Below, piece after piece: positions 18,765 to 28,504 of a DNA stretch of 64,000 bases. Within the stretch, counting starts at the first letter, position 1. Each line of letters opens with the position of its first letter. Source of the DNA: Phytohabitans flavus (lineage in GTDB: Bacteria > Actinomycetota > Actinomycetes > Mycobacteriales > Micromonosporaceae); the NCBI RefSeq assembly GCF_011764545.1, contig NZ_AP022870.1:8190001-8254000 (forward strand), read 5' to 3'. Under the pieces are notes generated by a model. That model searched no databases. It was not told where the DNA came from and was given only the letters and a program-made list of their open reading frames with translations. The position numbers were made by a program, and so were the translations under genes.

Positions 18765-18992
18765 CTAGCGGGCGGTGAAACCGACCGCGCGCGGCGCCGC
18801 CTCGGCGATCTCGACGTACGCCACCTTGGAGACCGGCACGATGACCCGCCGGCCCTTTTCGTCCTGAAGCGCGAGGACGCCGCTGTCGGACGCGATCGCG
18901 TCGGTCACGATCTTCTCTACCTCGGTCGGCGTCTGCGCGCTCTCGATCACAAGCTCGCGCGGTGCGTACTGCACGCCGATCTTGACCTCCAC
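18765..18992 (-). CDS. DUF3107 family protein
   Basis: GTG 18992 follows a strong ribosome site (aggaggg, 5 bases upstream) and gives 75 residues starting VEVKIGVQYAPRELVIE. It matches the short actinobacterial DUF3107 family, whose function is unknown. A longer frame from 19046 lacks a ribosome site and adds an atypical N-terminus. It is probably transcribed with, or next to, the TetR gene on the same strand. Confidence 0.85.
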   Translation of the reverse strand: MEVKIGVQYAPRELVIESAQTPTEVEKIVTDAIASDSGVLALQDEKGRRVIVPVSKVAYVEIAEAAPRAVGFTAR

Positions 18993-19105
18993 GTGACCCT
19001 CCTCTATCGCGGCGGATGCTCCGCCGGTGCAACGGTATCCGACCACCCCATGAGTACCCCCGCTCGGCTCGCGCGCCGCATTACGCCCTGCGCGGAGCGC
19101 GGCAC

Positions 19106-19744
19106 TCAGGTGGGCTCGTCCTGGAGCGGGAAGCTCGCGATGCCCCGCCAGTTCAGTGCCGCGACGAGCGCTTCGGCCTCGGCCTTCGGCACCTTGCGGC
19201 CGGCGGCCAGCCAGAACTGCGCGGCCGTCTCCGCGGCGCCGACCAGGCCGGACGCGAGCAGCTCGGCCCGGTCCCGGCTCACGCCGGTGTCCGAGATGAT
19301 CGTGTCGGTGATGGCCGCGATGCAGCCGCTCTCCACCCGCTCGACCCGCTCCCGGACGGCGGGCTCGTTGCGCAGGTCGGACTCGAAGACGAGCCGGAAC
19401 GCCTCGCTCTCGTGGTCGACGAAGTCGAAGTACGCCTGGACGGCGCCCCGGACCCGCTCCTTGTTGTCGCTGGTGGCGGTCATCGCACTCTGTACCTTCG
19501 CCACGATGGCGTCGCAGTGCGTGTCGAGCAGCGCCAGGTAGAGCTCCAGCTTCCCGGGGAAGTGCTGGTAGAGGACCGGCTTCGAGACACCCGCGCGCTC
19601 CGCGATGTCGTCCATCGCGGCCGCGTGGTACCCCTGCGCCACGAAGACCTCCTGCGCCGCCTCCAGGAGCTGCTTACGGCGCGCGGAACGCGGCAGGCGC
19701 GTGGGCCGGCCCGTCGCCGCCGTGCTGCCCGACCCAACGGCCAT
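19106..19744 (-). CDS. TetR family transcriptional regulator
   Basis: ATG 19744, eight bases after GAGG, gives 212 residues. Upstream ATGs at 19768 and 19789 have no ribosome site. The N-terminal HTH reads RKQLLEAAQEVFVAQGYHA, then MDDIAERAGVSKPVLYQHF, a canonical TetR domain. The C-terminal ligand domain is helical with no recognised ligand. Its place beside DUF3107 is conserved in actinobacteria. The target is not known, and the clear 3' neighbour suggests it acts elsewhere. Confidence 0.88.
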   Translation of the reverse strand: MAVGSGSTAATGRPTRLPRSARRKQLLEAAQEVFVAQGYHAAAMDDIAERAGVSKPVLYQHFPGKLELYLALLDTHCDAIVAKVQSAMTATSDNKERVRGAVQAYFDFVDHESEAFRLVFESDLRNEPAVRERVERVESGCIAAITDTIISDTGVSRDRAELLASGLVGAAETAAQFWLAAGRKVPKAEAEALVAALNWRGIASFPLQDEPT

Positions 19745-19897
19745 GCCGTCACCTCGACTTTCACGCATGAAACTAAGACTTTCGGCCAATCCGACGGATC
19801 GGTAAACATCGACCTACCGTCGAACTAGCCGCACGTTGCGGCTTATCGCTGCTGTCAGCACACGGTAGCCTCAGCGAGGGCAACCGAGGAGCGCACG

Positions 19898-21966
19898 GTG
19901 GACGAAACAGGGCAACCCGGTGGCGTCACGCCGGGAGGTAACGGCAACGGCGCAGGTCCGCACGGCGATCGTGCGGACCACGGCGGTAAGGCTGACGGCG
20001 CTGGCCAGCCCCGGCTCAACGGCTGGGCGGCGGCCGACGCGGTCTGGTCAAACGCTGGTGCCGCGCTGGAGCCCGCCCCGAGCCGGTCCAGCCGACCTGG
20101 CGCACCGGGCCGGCCGACGGCTGGGCCGACGCCCCACGCTACGCCGACCTCCTCGCCCCGATGAGCCCCGCCCCGCGCCAGCAGCCCCAGCCCCCGGCCG
20201 CTGTCAACGGCTCCGACTCCGCCTCGCTCGCCATGCGCGTGCCGGCGAGCGCCCCACCGTACCCGTACGAGGGAGATCTCGAGGACGCCGCCCGAGGGGC
20301 CGCGAGCCTGCCCGAGATCTCGCCGGTGCCGCCGATCGCGGTCGACCGCACCGTGCCGCCGGTCCAGGCCGCACCCCCGCCGCAGGCCGAGGCGCCCCGG
20401 CGCGGCGCCGACGTGGCCCGGCACGGCGCTGGCGAGGAACTGCCCACCCGCCGCCCGGCTGCCGCCGCCCGGGAAAGCGCCGCTCCCGCCCAGCCCCCGA
20501 GCGTGCCGCCGGTCGCGCCGCCCCGGCCGTCGTTCGGCCCGGCCGCGCCTCGCTCCCAGGCCGCCTCGATGACGCCCCAGCAGTGGCGGGAGGCGCGCGA
20601 CGCAGGCAAGGCGGCGGGCGCCGCGGACATGCCGCCCGGGTTTCGGCCCCAGCCGCCGTTCGAGCGGCCCACCTACGACACCGCGCTCTACGAGCGCCCG
20701 GTCTCGCCGCCCGCACCTGCCCGCCCGGCGCCGCCGCCACCACTGCCTCGGAGCGGGCCCGCGGCGCCGACCCGTGCGGCCGCGAGCTGGGCACAGGAGT
20801 GGCCGCAGCCGGATCCGGTGCCCGCCGAGCCCCGCGCGCCGGGTCGCCCCACCGATCTGGCCAGCGAGCCGGTGAGCGCTCCGCCGCGCGTCGCGCCCGC
20901 TCCGCCGGCCACACCGAGCCAGCCGGCCACAAGCCAGGTCACACCGCCGCCACCCGCGCGAACACCGGAGCTGGACGCGCTCCCGCAGCGGGTGCCGGCC
21001 CAGCCGGACGTACCCACAGCACCGGAGCCGCCCGCCGAGCCCCCTGCTGACGGACCTGACCTAACCCGGATCTGGAGCCACTTGCAGCGCGACGACACGC
21101 CACTTCGGGAGCGCCCCGAGGGCTTCGACGTGCAGGCGATCCTGGGCGCCGTGCGGGGGGTGGAAGGCGTGCGGGACGCCTCGCTCCGTACCACTGCGGC
21201 GGGGGCACACAGCCTCCGCCTCGACCTCGCCGACGGCGCCGATCCGGCCGAGGTCAGCCGCATCGTCGCGCGCCTGCTCCAAGATCGGATGGGGCTGGCC
21301 GCCGCCCCGAAGGAGCCGTCCGGCACGAGCGAGGCCGTCGCGCCCGCTCGCACCCGCACCGAGCCCACGGCCACCGGTTCCTACCCGGCACCCGCCGGTT
21401 CGTACCTCCCAGCCCAGCCGGGCGGCCCGGTCGCTGAGCAGCGACGGCCGGCCCCTGAGACGCCGCGCCGCCGGGCCCGCCGGGCGCGGGAGGAGAGCCC
21501 GTTGGGTCAGAGCGCCCCCGTCGAGGCCGTGTCGCCGCGACCGTTGCCGCCGGGCAAGCCGGGTCCGCGCATCGTGATTGACGAGGTGCAGGTCAGCACG
21601 TTCGGGCTGGACGCCACCGTCGAGGTCAAGCTCGCGGCCGACGAGCGGCGGGCCACCGGTCGGGCCAATGGCCCCGCCGTGGATGCGTATGTGCTGCGCC
21701 TCTGCGCCGAGGCGAGCGCGGCCGCGGTGGACGATCTGCTGAGCACCGCCGAGCAGGTGGGCGACCGGGGCAAGTGCTTCGTCGAGCACGCGGCCGTGGT
21801 GCCGTTCGGCAGCTGCGAGGTCGCGGTCGCCGTGGTGCTGCTGGTCTGTGGGGGCTGGGTCGAGCAGCTAGCCGGCTCCGCACTCGTGGCCGGCGATCCG
21901 CGCCAAGCTGTCGTGCGTGCGACACTCAACGCCGTAAACCGCCGCTTGGAGGCATTACTCGCCTAA
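19898..21966 (+). CDS. Large Pro/Ala-rich protein with conserved C-terminal domain (frameshifted)
   Basis: GTG 19898 starts MDETGQPGGVTPGGNGNG. The frame shifts at the CCCC run 20076-20079. One added C gives ALEPAPEPVQPTWRTGPADG and a 689-residue product ending at 21966. Residues 60-350 are a low-complexity Pro/Ala/Arg region. A first compact region (WSHLQRDDTPLRERPEGF) lies near 390. The last 135 residues form an alpha/beta domain starting GPRIVIDEVQVSTFGLDATV and ending in helix VVRATLNAVNRRLEALLA. It precedes the alpha/beta hydrolase gene by 41 bases. Actinobacterial homologues exist in this location, but no function is known. Confidence 0.7.
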
Positions 21967-22007
21967 AGAAACGGCATCATCCGCCGTGCTCGGGGCATCA
22001 TTGGTCG

Positions 22008-23068
22008 ATGAAGCGCGCGCTGCTCGGAGCGGATGAGTTGTTCCCGGCCGACCGGGAGGCGCCGCCCTGGCCGGGCCGGTCGGAGATGGTCGACGGAGCC
22101 AATGTGTTCGTACGCGAGACGCCGGCCCTCATGCCCGGCGCCGAGCCGGCACTCTACGTGCACGGCCTCGGCGGGTCCGCGACAAACTGGACGGACCTCG
22201 CGGGGCTGCTCGCCCCCGGCTCGAAGGGCACGCGATAGACCTGCCGGGCTTCGGGCACAGCGATCCGGCCAGCAGCTACACCATCGCCGCCTTCGCCGAT
22301 CGTGTGATCCGCTGGATCGAGTACTCCGGCCGGGGTCCGGTGCACCTGTTCGGCAACTCGCTGGGTGGGGCGATCTCGGTCCGCGTGGCCGGCACCCGGC
22401 CCGACCTCGTGCGCTCGCTGACGCTCGTCTCGCCGGCGATGCCGTTCCTCGATCCACGCCGCTCGACCCAGAGCCGGATGCTGCCGCTGCTCGCCATCCC
22501 GCGCGGCGACCGGATCGCGATGCGCGTCCTGTCCCGGATCAAGCCGGAGGACATGGCCAACCAGGTCATCGCCACCTGCTTCGCCGATCCCACCCGGGTG
22601 AGCGAGCAGCGCCGCCTGGAGGCGGTCGAGGAGATCCGCATCCGGTACGAGCTGGCCCACTACATCCCGGCGTACCTCGGCTCGATGCGCGGGCTGATCT
22701 CCAGCTTCCTGCGGGCGTACCTGCCCGGGGCTGGCTCGCTGTGGCGCATCGCGTCCAAGATCACCGCACCCACCCTCGTGATCGGCGGCCGCCAGGACCA
22801 GATCGTCGACATCCGGGTGGCGCCGACCGTGGCCCGGGCCATCCCGGACAGCCGGTTGCTGATCCTTGACCAGGTGGGGCACGTGGCGCAGATGGAGGTG
22901 CCGCGGGTGGTCGCCCGTGCGGTTGTCGCGATGCTCGACGAGGTGCGCGAGCCCGCTGCGGCCCGCCCGAAGCGGCTGAGCCGCGCGGTGCGCGCAGGGG
23001 TGGCGAGCGTCCGATCCGAGGACCGCCGCGGCAACCAACACGGCCCCGCCCGGGTCGCGCCGGCGTGA
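22008..23068 (+). CDS. Alpha/beta hydrolase (frameshifted)
   Basis: ATG 22008 starts MKRALLGADELFPADREAPP. The hydrolase fold shows LYVHGLGGSATNW (oxyanion region), GFGHSD, the nucleophile elbow LFGNSLGG (Ser) and APTLVIGGRQDQIV (acid). QVGHVAQMEVP carries the catalytic His. The frame stops early at 22238. Adding one C to the CCCCC run at 22213-22217 gives LLAPRLEGHAIDLPGFG and 353 residues. The substrate is unknown; an esterase or C-C hydrolase is plausible. The stop overlaps the DUF3152 start (GTGA), so the two are coupled. Confidence 0.85.
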
Positions 23069-23874
23069 GTCGCACCCTCGCCGTAAGCGCCGGGATCGCC
23101 CTGCTGGCGGGTCTCGCGCTCCTGGGCCTGGGGGTGTTTCCCATCCACCTCTCGCCCGCCGCGCCGGTGCCGCCGTCCGTTCGCGAGACGCTCGCCGTGT
23201 CGCCGTCATCCTCGGCGCCGCCGCTGGCGTCGCCTTCTCCTTCCGCCTCACCAAGCCCGGCGCCGCCGGTGCTGCGGCTCGACGTGCCGGCGCCGACCAA
23301 GGGGACCGGCGGATTCGAGTACGCGACAAAGGGCGGCCCGATCCGCGGTCGCTCCGGCAAGCTCATGCGGTACCGCGTGGCGGTGGAGCTGGGCTCGGGC
23401 ATAGACGTCCAGGAGTTCGGCGCGGCGGTCGACGGGGCGCTCGGTCGCCCGCAGAGCTGGATCGGCGGCGGGCTGCGCATGCAGTGGGTGGCGCGCGGCA
23501 CGCCGTACGACTTCACCGTGCACCTGGCCACCCGGGAGACCGCCGGCCGGATGTGTGGGGCCGGCGGAGTCAACATCACGGTGCGCGGCCGGCCGTACAC
23601 CTCCTGCCGGATCGGCGGCGGCGTCGTCATCAACCTGGACCGGTGGCAGCACTCGGTGGACCACTTCGTGGCGGCCAAGGTGCCGCTGTCGGTGTACCGC
23701 GACTACGTGCTCAACCACGAGGTCGGGCACCAGCTTGGGCACCGGCACGAGCTGTGCCCGGGCCGGGGGCGGCCCGCGCCGGTGATGATGCAGCAGACGC
23801 TCGACCTGAAGGGGTGCAAGGCAAACGCCTGGCCGTTCTTGAACGGCCGCCGCTACGCGGGTCCGCTGAAGTAG
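23065..23874 (+). CDS. DUF3152 secreted metallopeptidase-like protein
   Basis: GTG 23065 overlaps the hydrolase stop. The 269-residue protein has an N-terminal signal/anchor helix (AGIALLAGLALLGLGVF), a Pro/Ser linker, and the DUF3152 domain from about residue 85. The domain contains HEVGHQLGH, an HExxHxxxH-type zinc site, and conserved Cys pairs. It ends KGCKANAWPFLNGRRYAGP. It is probably an extracytoplasmic zinc protease of unknown target. Immediately after the stop the same frame carries a second, degenerate copy of the C-terminal motif. Confidence 0.88.
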   Translation: MSRTLAVSAGIALLAGLALLGLGVFPIHLSPAAPVPPSVRETLAVSPSSSAPPLASPSPSASPSPAPPVLRLDVPAPTKGTGGFEYATKGGPIRGRSGKLMRYRVAVELGSGIDVQEFGAAVDGALGRPQSWIGGGLRMQWVARGTPYDFTVHLATRETAGRMCGAGGVNITVRGRPYTSCRIGGGVVINLDRWQHSVDHFVAAKVPLSVYRDYVLNHEVGHQLGHRHELCPGRGRPAPVMMQQTLDLKGCKANAWPFLNGRRYAGPLK

Positions 23875-23958
23875 CCCGGCCGCCTGCCCGGAGGCTGCCA
23901 GGCGTACGCGTGGCCGTACCTGGCCGGTCGCAGGTATTCGGGTCCGGCGATCCCCTGA
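23875..23958 (+). pseudogene. Duplicated DUF3152 C-terminal remnant
   Basis: In the same frame as the upstream gene, straight after its TAG, the sequence reads GGCQAYAWPYLAGRRYSGP and then TGA at 23956-23958. It parallels KGCKANAWPFLNGRRYAGP at the end of the intact gene. It has no start of its own. It is either the relic of a tandem copy, or an extension that once ended the protein before the TAG arose. Confidence 0.65.
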
Positions 23959-24079
23959 CGGCTCGGATATTCCCCGATCCCGCCTTCTGGGCCGTGGGCC
24001 ACGTCATTGCCCCGTACCGTCACCAGCGAGCAACAATGGTGCGGTTAGTGCTCTCTCTCAGCCTTTCGGGGAGTCCACC

Positions 24080-25261
24080 GTGTCGCTGCCCCCGCTCGTC
24101 GAGCCCGCTGCCGAGCTGTCCGTCGACGAGATCCGCCGCTACTCACGCCACCTGATCATCCCGGACGTCGCGATGGACGGGCAAAAGCGGCTGAAGAACG
24201 CGAAGGTGCTCTGTGTGGGCGCCGGTGGTCTCGGGTCGCCCGCGCTGATGTACCTGGCGGCGGCCGGTGTTGGCACGCTCGGCATCATCGACTTCGACAC
24301 CGTCGACGAGTCCAACCTTCAGCGGCAGATCATCCACGGCCAGTCGGACATCGGCCGCCCGAAGGCGGAGTCGGCGGCCGAGTCGGTCCGCGAGATCAAC
24401 CCGTACGTCAACGTGGTCATCCACAACACGTCGCTCGACCGTGACAACGTGCGGGAGATCTTCTCGCAGTACGACCTGATCGTCGACGGCACCGACAACT
24501 TCGCCACCCGCTACATGGTCAACGACGCGGCCGTGCTGCTCGGCAAGCCGTACGTGTGGGGCTCGATCTACCGCTTCGACGGGCAGGCCTCGGTCTTCTG
24601 GGCCGAGCACGGCCCGTGCTACCGCTGCCTCTACCCGGAGCCCCCGCCGCCCGGCATGGTCCCCTCCTGCGCCGAGGGTGGCGTGCTCGGCGTGCTCTGC
24701 GCGTCGATCGGCTCCATCCAGGTCACCGAGGCGATCAAGGTGCTGACCGGGGTCGGCGACACGCTCGTGGGCCGCCTGATGGTCTACGACGCGCTGGAGA
24801 TGTCGTACCGGAAGATCAAGGTCCGCAAGGACCCCAACTGCGCGCTCTGCGGGGAAAACCCGACGGTCACCGACCTGCTGGAAGACTACGAGGACTTCTG
24901 CGGCGCGGTGTCGGTCGAGGCCCAGGAGGCGACGGTCGACGCCACGATCACCGCTCGCGAGCTCAAGGACTGGCAGGACTCCGGCAAGGACGTCTTCCTG
25001 GTCGACGTGCGCGAGCCCGCTGAGTACGAGATCGTGCGCATCCCCGGCGCCACGCTGATCCCCAAGGGCGAAATCCTGTCCGGCGAGGCGCTGGCCCGAT
25101 TCCCGCAGGACCGCCAGATCGTGCTGCACTGCAAGTCGGGCGTCCGCTCGGCCGAGGCGCTGGCCGCGATCAAGGCGGCGGGCTTCAAGGACGCGGTGCA
25201 CGTACAGGGTGGCGTGCTCTCTTGGATCAAGCAGGTGGACCCTTCGCTACCGGCCTACTGA
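24080..25261 (+). CDS. moeZ: Adenylyltransferase/sulfurtransferase MoeZ
   Basis: GTG 24080 gives 393 residues. The ThiF/MoeB-type E1 domain has the ATP loop GAGGLGSPALMYLAAAGVG, IDFDTVDESNLQRQ, and zinc cysteine pairs in CYRCLYP and CALCGEN. A rhodanese domain from about residue 290 carries the active Cys in HCKSGVRSAE. It adenylates and sulfurates C-terminal glycines of small sulfur carriers (MoaD2, CysO, ThiS-like) for molybdopterin, cysteine and thio-metabolite synthesis. It is monocistronic here, preceded by a 120-base gap. Confidence 0.95.
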   Translation: MSLPPLVEPAAELSVDEIRRYSRHLIIPDVAMDGQKRLKNAKVLCVGAGGLGSPALMYLAAAGVGTLGIIDFDTVDESNLQRQIIHGQSDIGRPKAESAAESVREINPYVNVVIHNTSLDRDNVREIFSQYDLIVDGTDNFATRYMVNDAAVLLGKPYVWGSIYRFDGQASVFWAEHGPCYRCLYPEPPPPGMVPSCAEGGVLGVLCASIGSIQVTEAIKVLTGVGDTLVGRLMVYDALEMSYRKIKVRKDPNCALCGENPTVTDLLEDYEDFCGAVSVEAQEATVDATITARELKDWQDSGKDVFLVDVREPAEYEIVRIPGATLIPKGEILSGEALARFPQDRQIVLHCKSGVRSAEALAAIKAAGFKDAVHVQGGVLSWIKQVDPSLPAY

Positions 25262-25321
25262 CCTGGTCTTTAGCCTGACCTGCGGAGGCGCGACCCCGAC
25301 CGCGCCGGTAGCGTTTCGCCC

Positions 25322-26119
25322 GTGGTCGACATCGACGGCGCGATCGGGTTCGTGGTGGCCCGCGGGGACGCGGTGGATCGTGCCCGCCTGTCGTACCTAC
25401 GGACGGGCGCCGTCCCCGGCGAAGACATCCTCACCACCGCGGAGATCGGCCAGGCGCCTGCCGGCGGCTGGCCGGCCAGGTGGGGGGCCGAAGTCGGCTC
25501 GATCGACGCGACCTGCTTCCGGCTGGCCGAGCTCGACGACCTTGGCGCGCTCGGCCGCCCGGCGGCGTGCCGCGCACTTGACTGGCTGGCAAGCCGCCAG
25601 CACGACAGCATGTGGGAGGAAGACGAGTCGCTGGCCCGCGAGGCACCACCGTGGGCCCAGCCCGGCGACCCCGAGGCCAGGCTCTACCTGACCGCGAACG
25701 CCGCTTTCTGGCTCACCGTCTCCGATCTGGACGCCGGCTGGGGCGGCGGCCGGTACGGTGCCCAACTCCGTACCGCCGCCCAGGCGATCACCGCGCACAT
25801 CGGCGAAGACGGTTCGTGGAAGTCCTTCCTGGCGAGCGCCTGGCTGAGCGTCGCGGTGCTGCACCGGCAGGAGATGTTCTACGAGTCGGCCCGTATCCAG
25901 ATCACGCTCGGCGACCGCCTCGGCCAGATGAGCCCGGCCGACGTGGCCTCGATGGCATCCACGCTGCGCCGCGTGGGGGTCGCGGTGGACGAGTGGCTAC
26001 TTACCGCGGCCCGGCGGCGGCTCGCCGAGACCCAACGCAGCGACGGCGGCTGGACCAGCGACGACGGCTCGGCGTTCGACGTACACACGACCCTCGCCGC
26101 CATCCGCGCGACGCGCTAG
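25322..26119 (+). CDS. Prenyltransferase/squalene-cyclase-repeat-like protein
   Basis: GTG 25322 gives 265 residues of helical sequence with alpha-toroid repeats, including the QW-type repeat ETQRSDGGWTSDDGSAFDV near the C-terminus and IGEDGSWKSF near the middle. It is far shorter than real squalene-hopene cyclases (about 630 residues) and lacks a DxDD motif, so it is not expected to be a terpene cyclase. It overlaps the convergent nuoB-like gene by four bases. No function can be assigned. Confidence 0.7.
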   Translation: MVDIDGAIGFVVARGDAVDRARLSYLRTGAVPGEDILTTAEIGQAPAGGWPARWGAEVGSIDATCFRLAELDDLGALGRPAACRALDWLASRQHDSMWEEDESLAREAPPWAQPGDPEARLYLTANAAFWLTVSDLDAGWGGGRYGAQLRTAAQAITAHIGEDGSWKSFLASAWLSVAVLHRQEMFYESARIQITLGDRLGQMSPADVASMASTLRRVGVAVDEWLLTAARRRLAETQRSDGGWTSDDGSAFDVHTTLAAIRATR

Positions 26120-26664
26120 TCGCGGTCTTTCGGGGCGGCCACCAGGGGCGCGGTCAGCGTCGCGGCGTCCGGGGCCGCGAGCGGATCCGGCCGGGCCACG
26201 CCGCCGATGCCTGACTGCTCGCCGGCGATCTTCTCCTGGAGGCGGAGGATGCCGTGCAGCAGCGCCTCGGGTCGGGGTGGGCAGCCAGGCACGTATACGT
26301 CGACGGGGATGATCTGGTCGACGCCCTTGGTCACCGAGTACGAGTCCCAGTACGGGCCGCCGCAGTTGGAGCAGGCGCCGAACGAGATGACGTACTTGGG
26401 CTCGGGCATCTGGTCGTAGAGGCGCTTGATCGCGGGCGCCATCTTGTCCGTCACGGTGCCGGAGACAACCATGAGGTCAGCCTGGCGGGGGCCGTGCGCG
26501 AACGGGATCACGCCGAGCCGGATGAAGTCGTGCCGGCCCATGCTCGTGGCGATGAACTCGATGGCGCAGCAGGCCAGGCCGAAGTTGAAGACCCACAGCG
26601 AGTAGCGCCGGCCCCAGTTGAGCACGAACCGGATCGGCTCGCCGAGCACTCCTGGCAACTGCAC
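26116..26664 (-). CDS. nuoB: NADH-quinone oxidoreductase subunit B (detached copy)
   Basis: GTG 26664 gives 182 residues. The N2 [4Fe-4S] cysteine positions are all visible: FGLACCAIEF, SFGACSNCGGPY and VPGCPPRPEAL. A basic-acidic tail (DPLAAPDAATL) replaces the usual end. NuoB links the hydrophilic arm to the quinone site together with NuoD. This copy stands alone, 12 kb from the nuoC-H-I-J-K-L-M-N cluster and beside an MFS gene remnant, so rearrangement has split the cluster or it was built piecemeal. Whether it works with the distant cluster is inference. Confidence 0.92.
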   Translation of the reverse strand: MQLPGVLGEPIRFVLNWGRRYSLWVFNFGLACCAIEFIATSMGRHDFIRLGVIPFAHGPRQADLMVVSGTVTDKMAPAIKRLYDQMPEPKYVISFGACSNCGGPYWDSYSVTKGVDQIIPVDVYVPGCPPRPEALLHGILRLQEKIAGEQSGIGGVARPDPLAAPDAATLTAPLVAAPKDRD

Positions 26665-26727
26665 GACCCCAAGTCAACCACAGCCGGCGCGTTTGCCGGC
26701 AGCTCAGAGCATGCTGCGGGCTAGGGC

Positions 26728-26975
26728 AAACCACCCCCAGGAGGTACGGGCGCCGCCCGCCCTACCTGTCGGATATCCGTCCGGCTACGGGGTTGATGAG
26801 CACCTCCCACGCCTTGGGTACGAGCACCAGCAACCCCCGCGACGCCCGCCGCGACCCCCATCGTGTCGGTGAGATACGGGAGTAACAGCAGCCCCGGCAC
26901 GGTGCTGAAGGTTCCGGTCGCCAACGAGCCCAACGCGTACCCGGCGTGCACCCTGCGTGGCAACGCGGCACTCAT
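26728..26975 (-). pseudogene. Remnant of an MFS sugar/cation symporter, N-terminal end only
   Basis: From 26975 the minus strand reads RRVHAGYALGSLATGTFST, LLLPYLTDTMGVAAGVAG. After a one-base shift at the plus-strand run 26834-26838 it reads LLVLVPKAWEVLINPVAGR ISDR. A TAG follows, and RRPYLL-like sequence continues to about 26728. This is the first 80 residues of a GPH/melibiose-type MFS transporter; the other 350 are absent. Here the fix would remove a base, opposite to the other frameshifts, and there is also an in-frame stop. It is a genuine decayed gene, divergent from the GGT gene. Confidence 0.7.
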
Positions 26976-27034
26976 AGGCGCGGATGTTATCCATCTGCAC
27001 GCACAAGGCGGAAGTTGGTTCTACGCTGCGGCGC

Positions 27035-28489
27035 GTGACTATTGGTGTCCCGACGGCGGCTCGCCGAGCCGCGCCGCCCCGAGAGGAGGCGATGCGCGTG
27101 CCTGCCGGCGTAGCCGCAGGTCACCCGGCCACAGCCGAGGTCGGGCTGCGCATCCTCGCGGCAGGTGGATCGGCGGCCGATGCCGCGGTGGCGGCCGTGC
27201 TCGCCACTACGACCAGCGAGAGCATCCTGACCGGGATCGGCGGGGGCGGCTTCGCCACGTACTACGACGCTTCGACACAGACCGTGACGTGTCTGGACTT
27301 CTTCTGTTCGGTACCGGGACTCGACGTGGACACCGTCCCAGGGCCGATGCTGCCGATCGAGGTGTTCTTCGGCGGCGTACCGCAGACGTACTCCATCGGC
27401 GGCGCCAGCGTCGGCGTGCCCGGCGTGCCGGCCGGCTGCGGCGAGGTGCACCGGCGCTGGGGCCGGCTGCCCTGGCAGCGGGTTGTGGAGCCGGCGATCA
27501 CCCTGGCCAGCAGCGGGGTCGTACTGCCCGCCGCGCAGGCGCGCACGCTTATATCGGTCTCGCCCGCCCTGCTGCCCGGCGAGGGCGCGGCGATCTACGC
27601 ACCCACCGGCGCGCTGCTCCAGGGCGGTGACCTGCTGCACCACCCCGGCCTCGACCGGGCGCTCAGCCTCCTCGCCGAGGAGGGGCCGGGCATCTTCTAC
27701 ACCGGCCGGCTGGGGCAGCTGATGGTCGACACGGTGCGGGCGGCCGGCGGTGCGCTCGGCCCGGCCGACCTGGCCGCGTACCGGGTGCTGGAGCTGGAGG
27801 TGGGGCACGCGCTGGTGGGCGGCCGCCACGTGTACGCCCGGCACGACCTCAACGGCACCATCGACACGCTCGCCGCGCTCCCCGCCGACCTGGACGCGAT
27901 GTCCCGCCCGGCGCGGGCCGTGGCCGTGGCCGACGCGCTGCGCACCTGGGGCCGCCAGCGGCTCGGGGACACCACGAACATCTCGGTGGTCGACCACGAG
28001 GGCGACGCCTGCGTGATCACCACCACCCTCGGCATCGGCGCCGGCCTGTGGCTGCCCGGCCAGGGCATCAACCTCAACTCGATGCTCGGCGAGGGCGAGC
28101 TGATCACGCCCGACCTGGAGCCGGGTGGCCGCGTGAAGTCGATGATGTGCCCGCTCGTGGTGGTCGACGACCGCGGCGAGCTGGTGGTCGCCGCCGGCTC
28201 CGCGGGCGCCTCGCGCATCCGTACCGCACTCGTCGACACGCTGCTCGGCGTGCTAGTCGACGGCCTAGACATGCTCTCGGCGATCGCGCGCCCAAGATTC
28301 CACGTAGTCGACAACACAGTCCACGCCGAACTCGGTTACCCAGAGGACGAGCTAACGGCGCTGGAGGCCGCCGGCTACGAGGTCAACCGCTGGCCCGACA
28401 TGAACCACTACTTCGGCGGCGTAAGCGCCGTCGGGATCGCCGGCGCCGCCGGCGACCCAAGACGCGGCGGGGTCGGCGCAGCCGCCTAG
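27035..28489 (+). CDS. Gamma-glutamyltranspeptidase family protein
   Basis: GTG 27035 gives 484 residues; ATG 27092 after gagaggagg is an alternative. The N-terminus GHPATAEVGLRILAAGGSAADAAVA and GIGGGGFATYYD are typical of the GGT fold. The likely nucleophilic Thr that starts the small subunit after self-cleavage is in GDTTNISVVD, where Asn replaces the His usual in TTHxSVVD. The oxyanion region is RVKSMMCPLVV, with GSAGASRI downstream. No signal peptide is visible, so it may be cytoplasmic, acting as a peptidase or acylase on gamma-glutamyl or similar amides. It is somewhat shorter than the usual 550-580 residues. Confidence 0.85.
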   Translation: MTIGVPTAARRAAPPREEAMRVPAGVAAGHPATAEVGLRILAAGGSAADAAVAAVLATTTSESILTGIGGGGFATYYDASTQTVTCLDFFCSVPGLDVDTVPGPMLPIEVFFGGVPQTYSIGGASVGVPGVPAGCGEVHRRWGRLPWQRVVEPAITLASSGVVLPAAQARTLISVSPALLPGEGAAIYAPTGALLQGGDLLHHPGLDRALSLLAEEGPGIFYTGRLGQLMVDTVRAAGGALGPADLAAYRVLELEVGHALVGGRHVYARHDLNGTIDTLAALPADLDAMSRPARAVAVADALRTWGRQRLGDTTNISVVDHEGDACVITTTLGIGAGLWLPGQGINLNSMLGEGELITPDLEPGGRVKSMMCPLVVVDDRGELVVAAGSAGASRIRTALVDTLLGVLVDGLDMLSAIARPRFHVVDNTVHAELGYPEDELTALEAAGYEVNRWPDMNHYFGGVSAVGIAGAAGDPRRGGVGAAA

Positions 28490-28504
28490 CCCCTCCCTCG
28501 CAGT

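Noticed and set aside
25322..26119. Terpene or squalene cyclase, hence a terpenoid cluster
   Set aside because: It is less than half the usual length, lacks DxDD and has no prenyl synthase or P450 nearby.
27035..28489. Glutathione or mycothiol degradation operon
   Set aside because: The GGT-family gene stands alone, lacks a signal peptide and carries Asn in place of the His usual after the nucleophilic Thr, so a specific substrate cannot be given.
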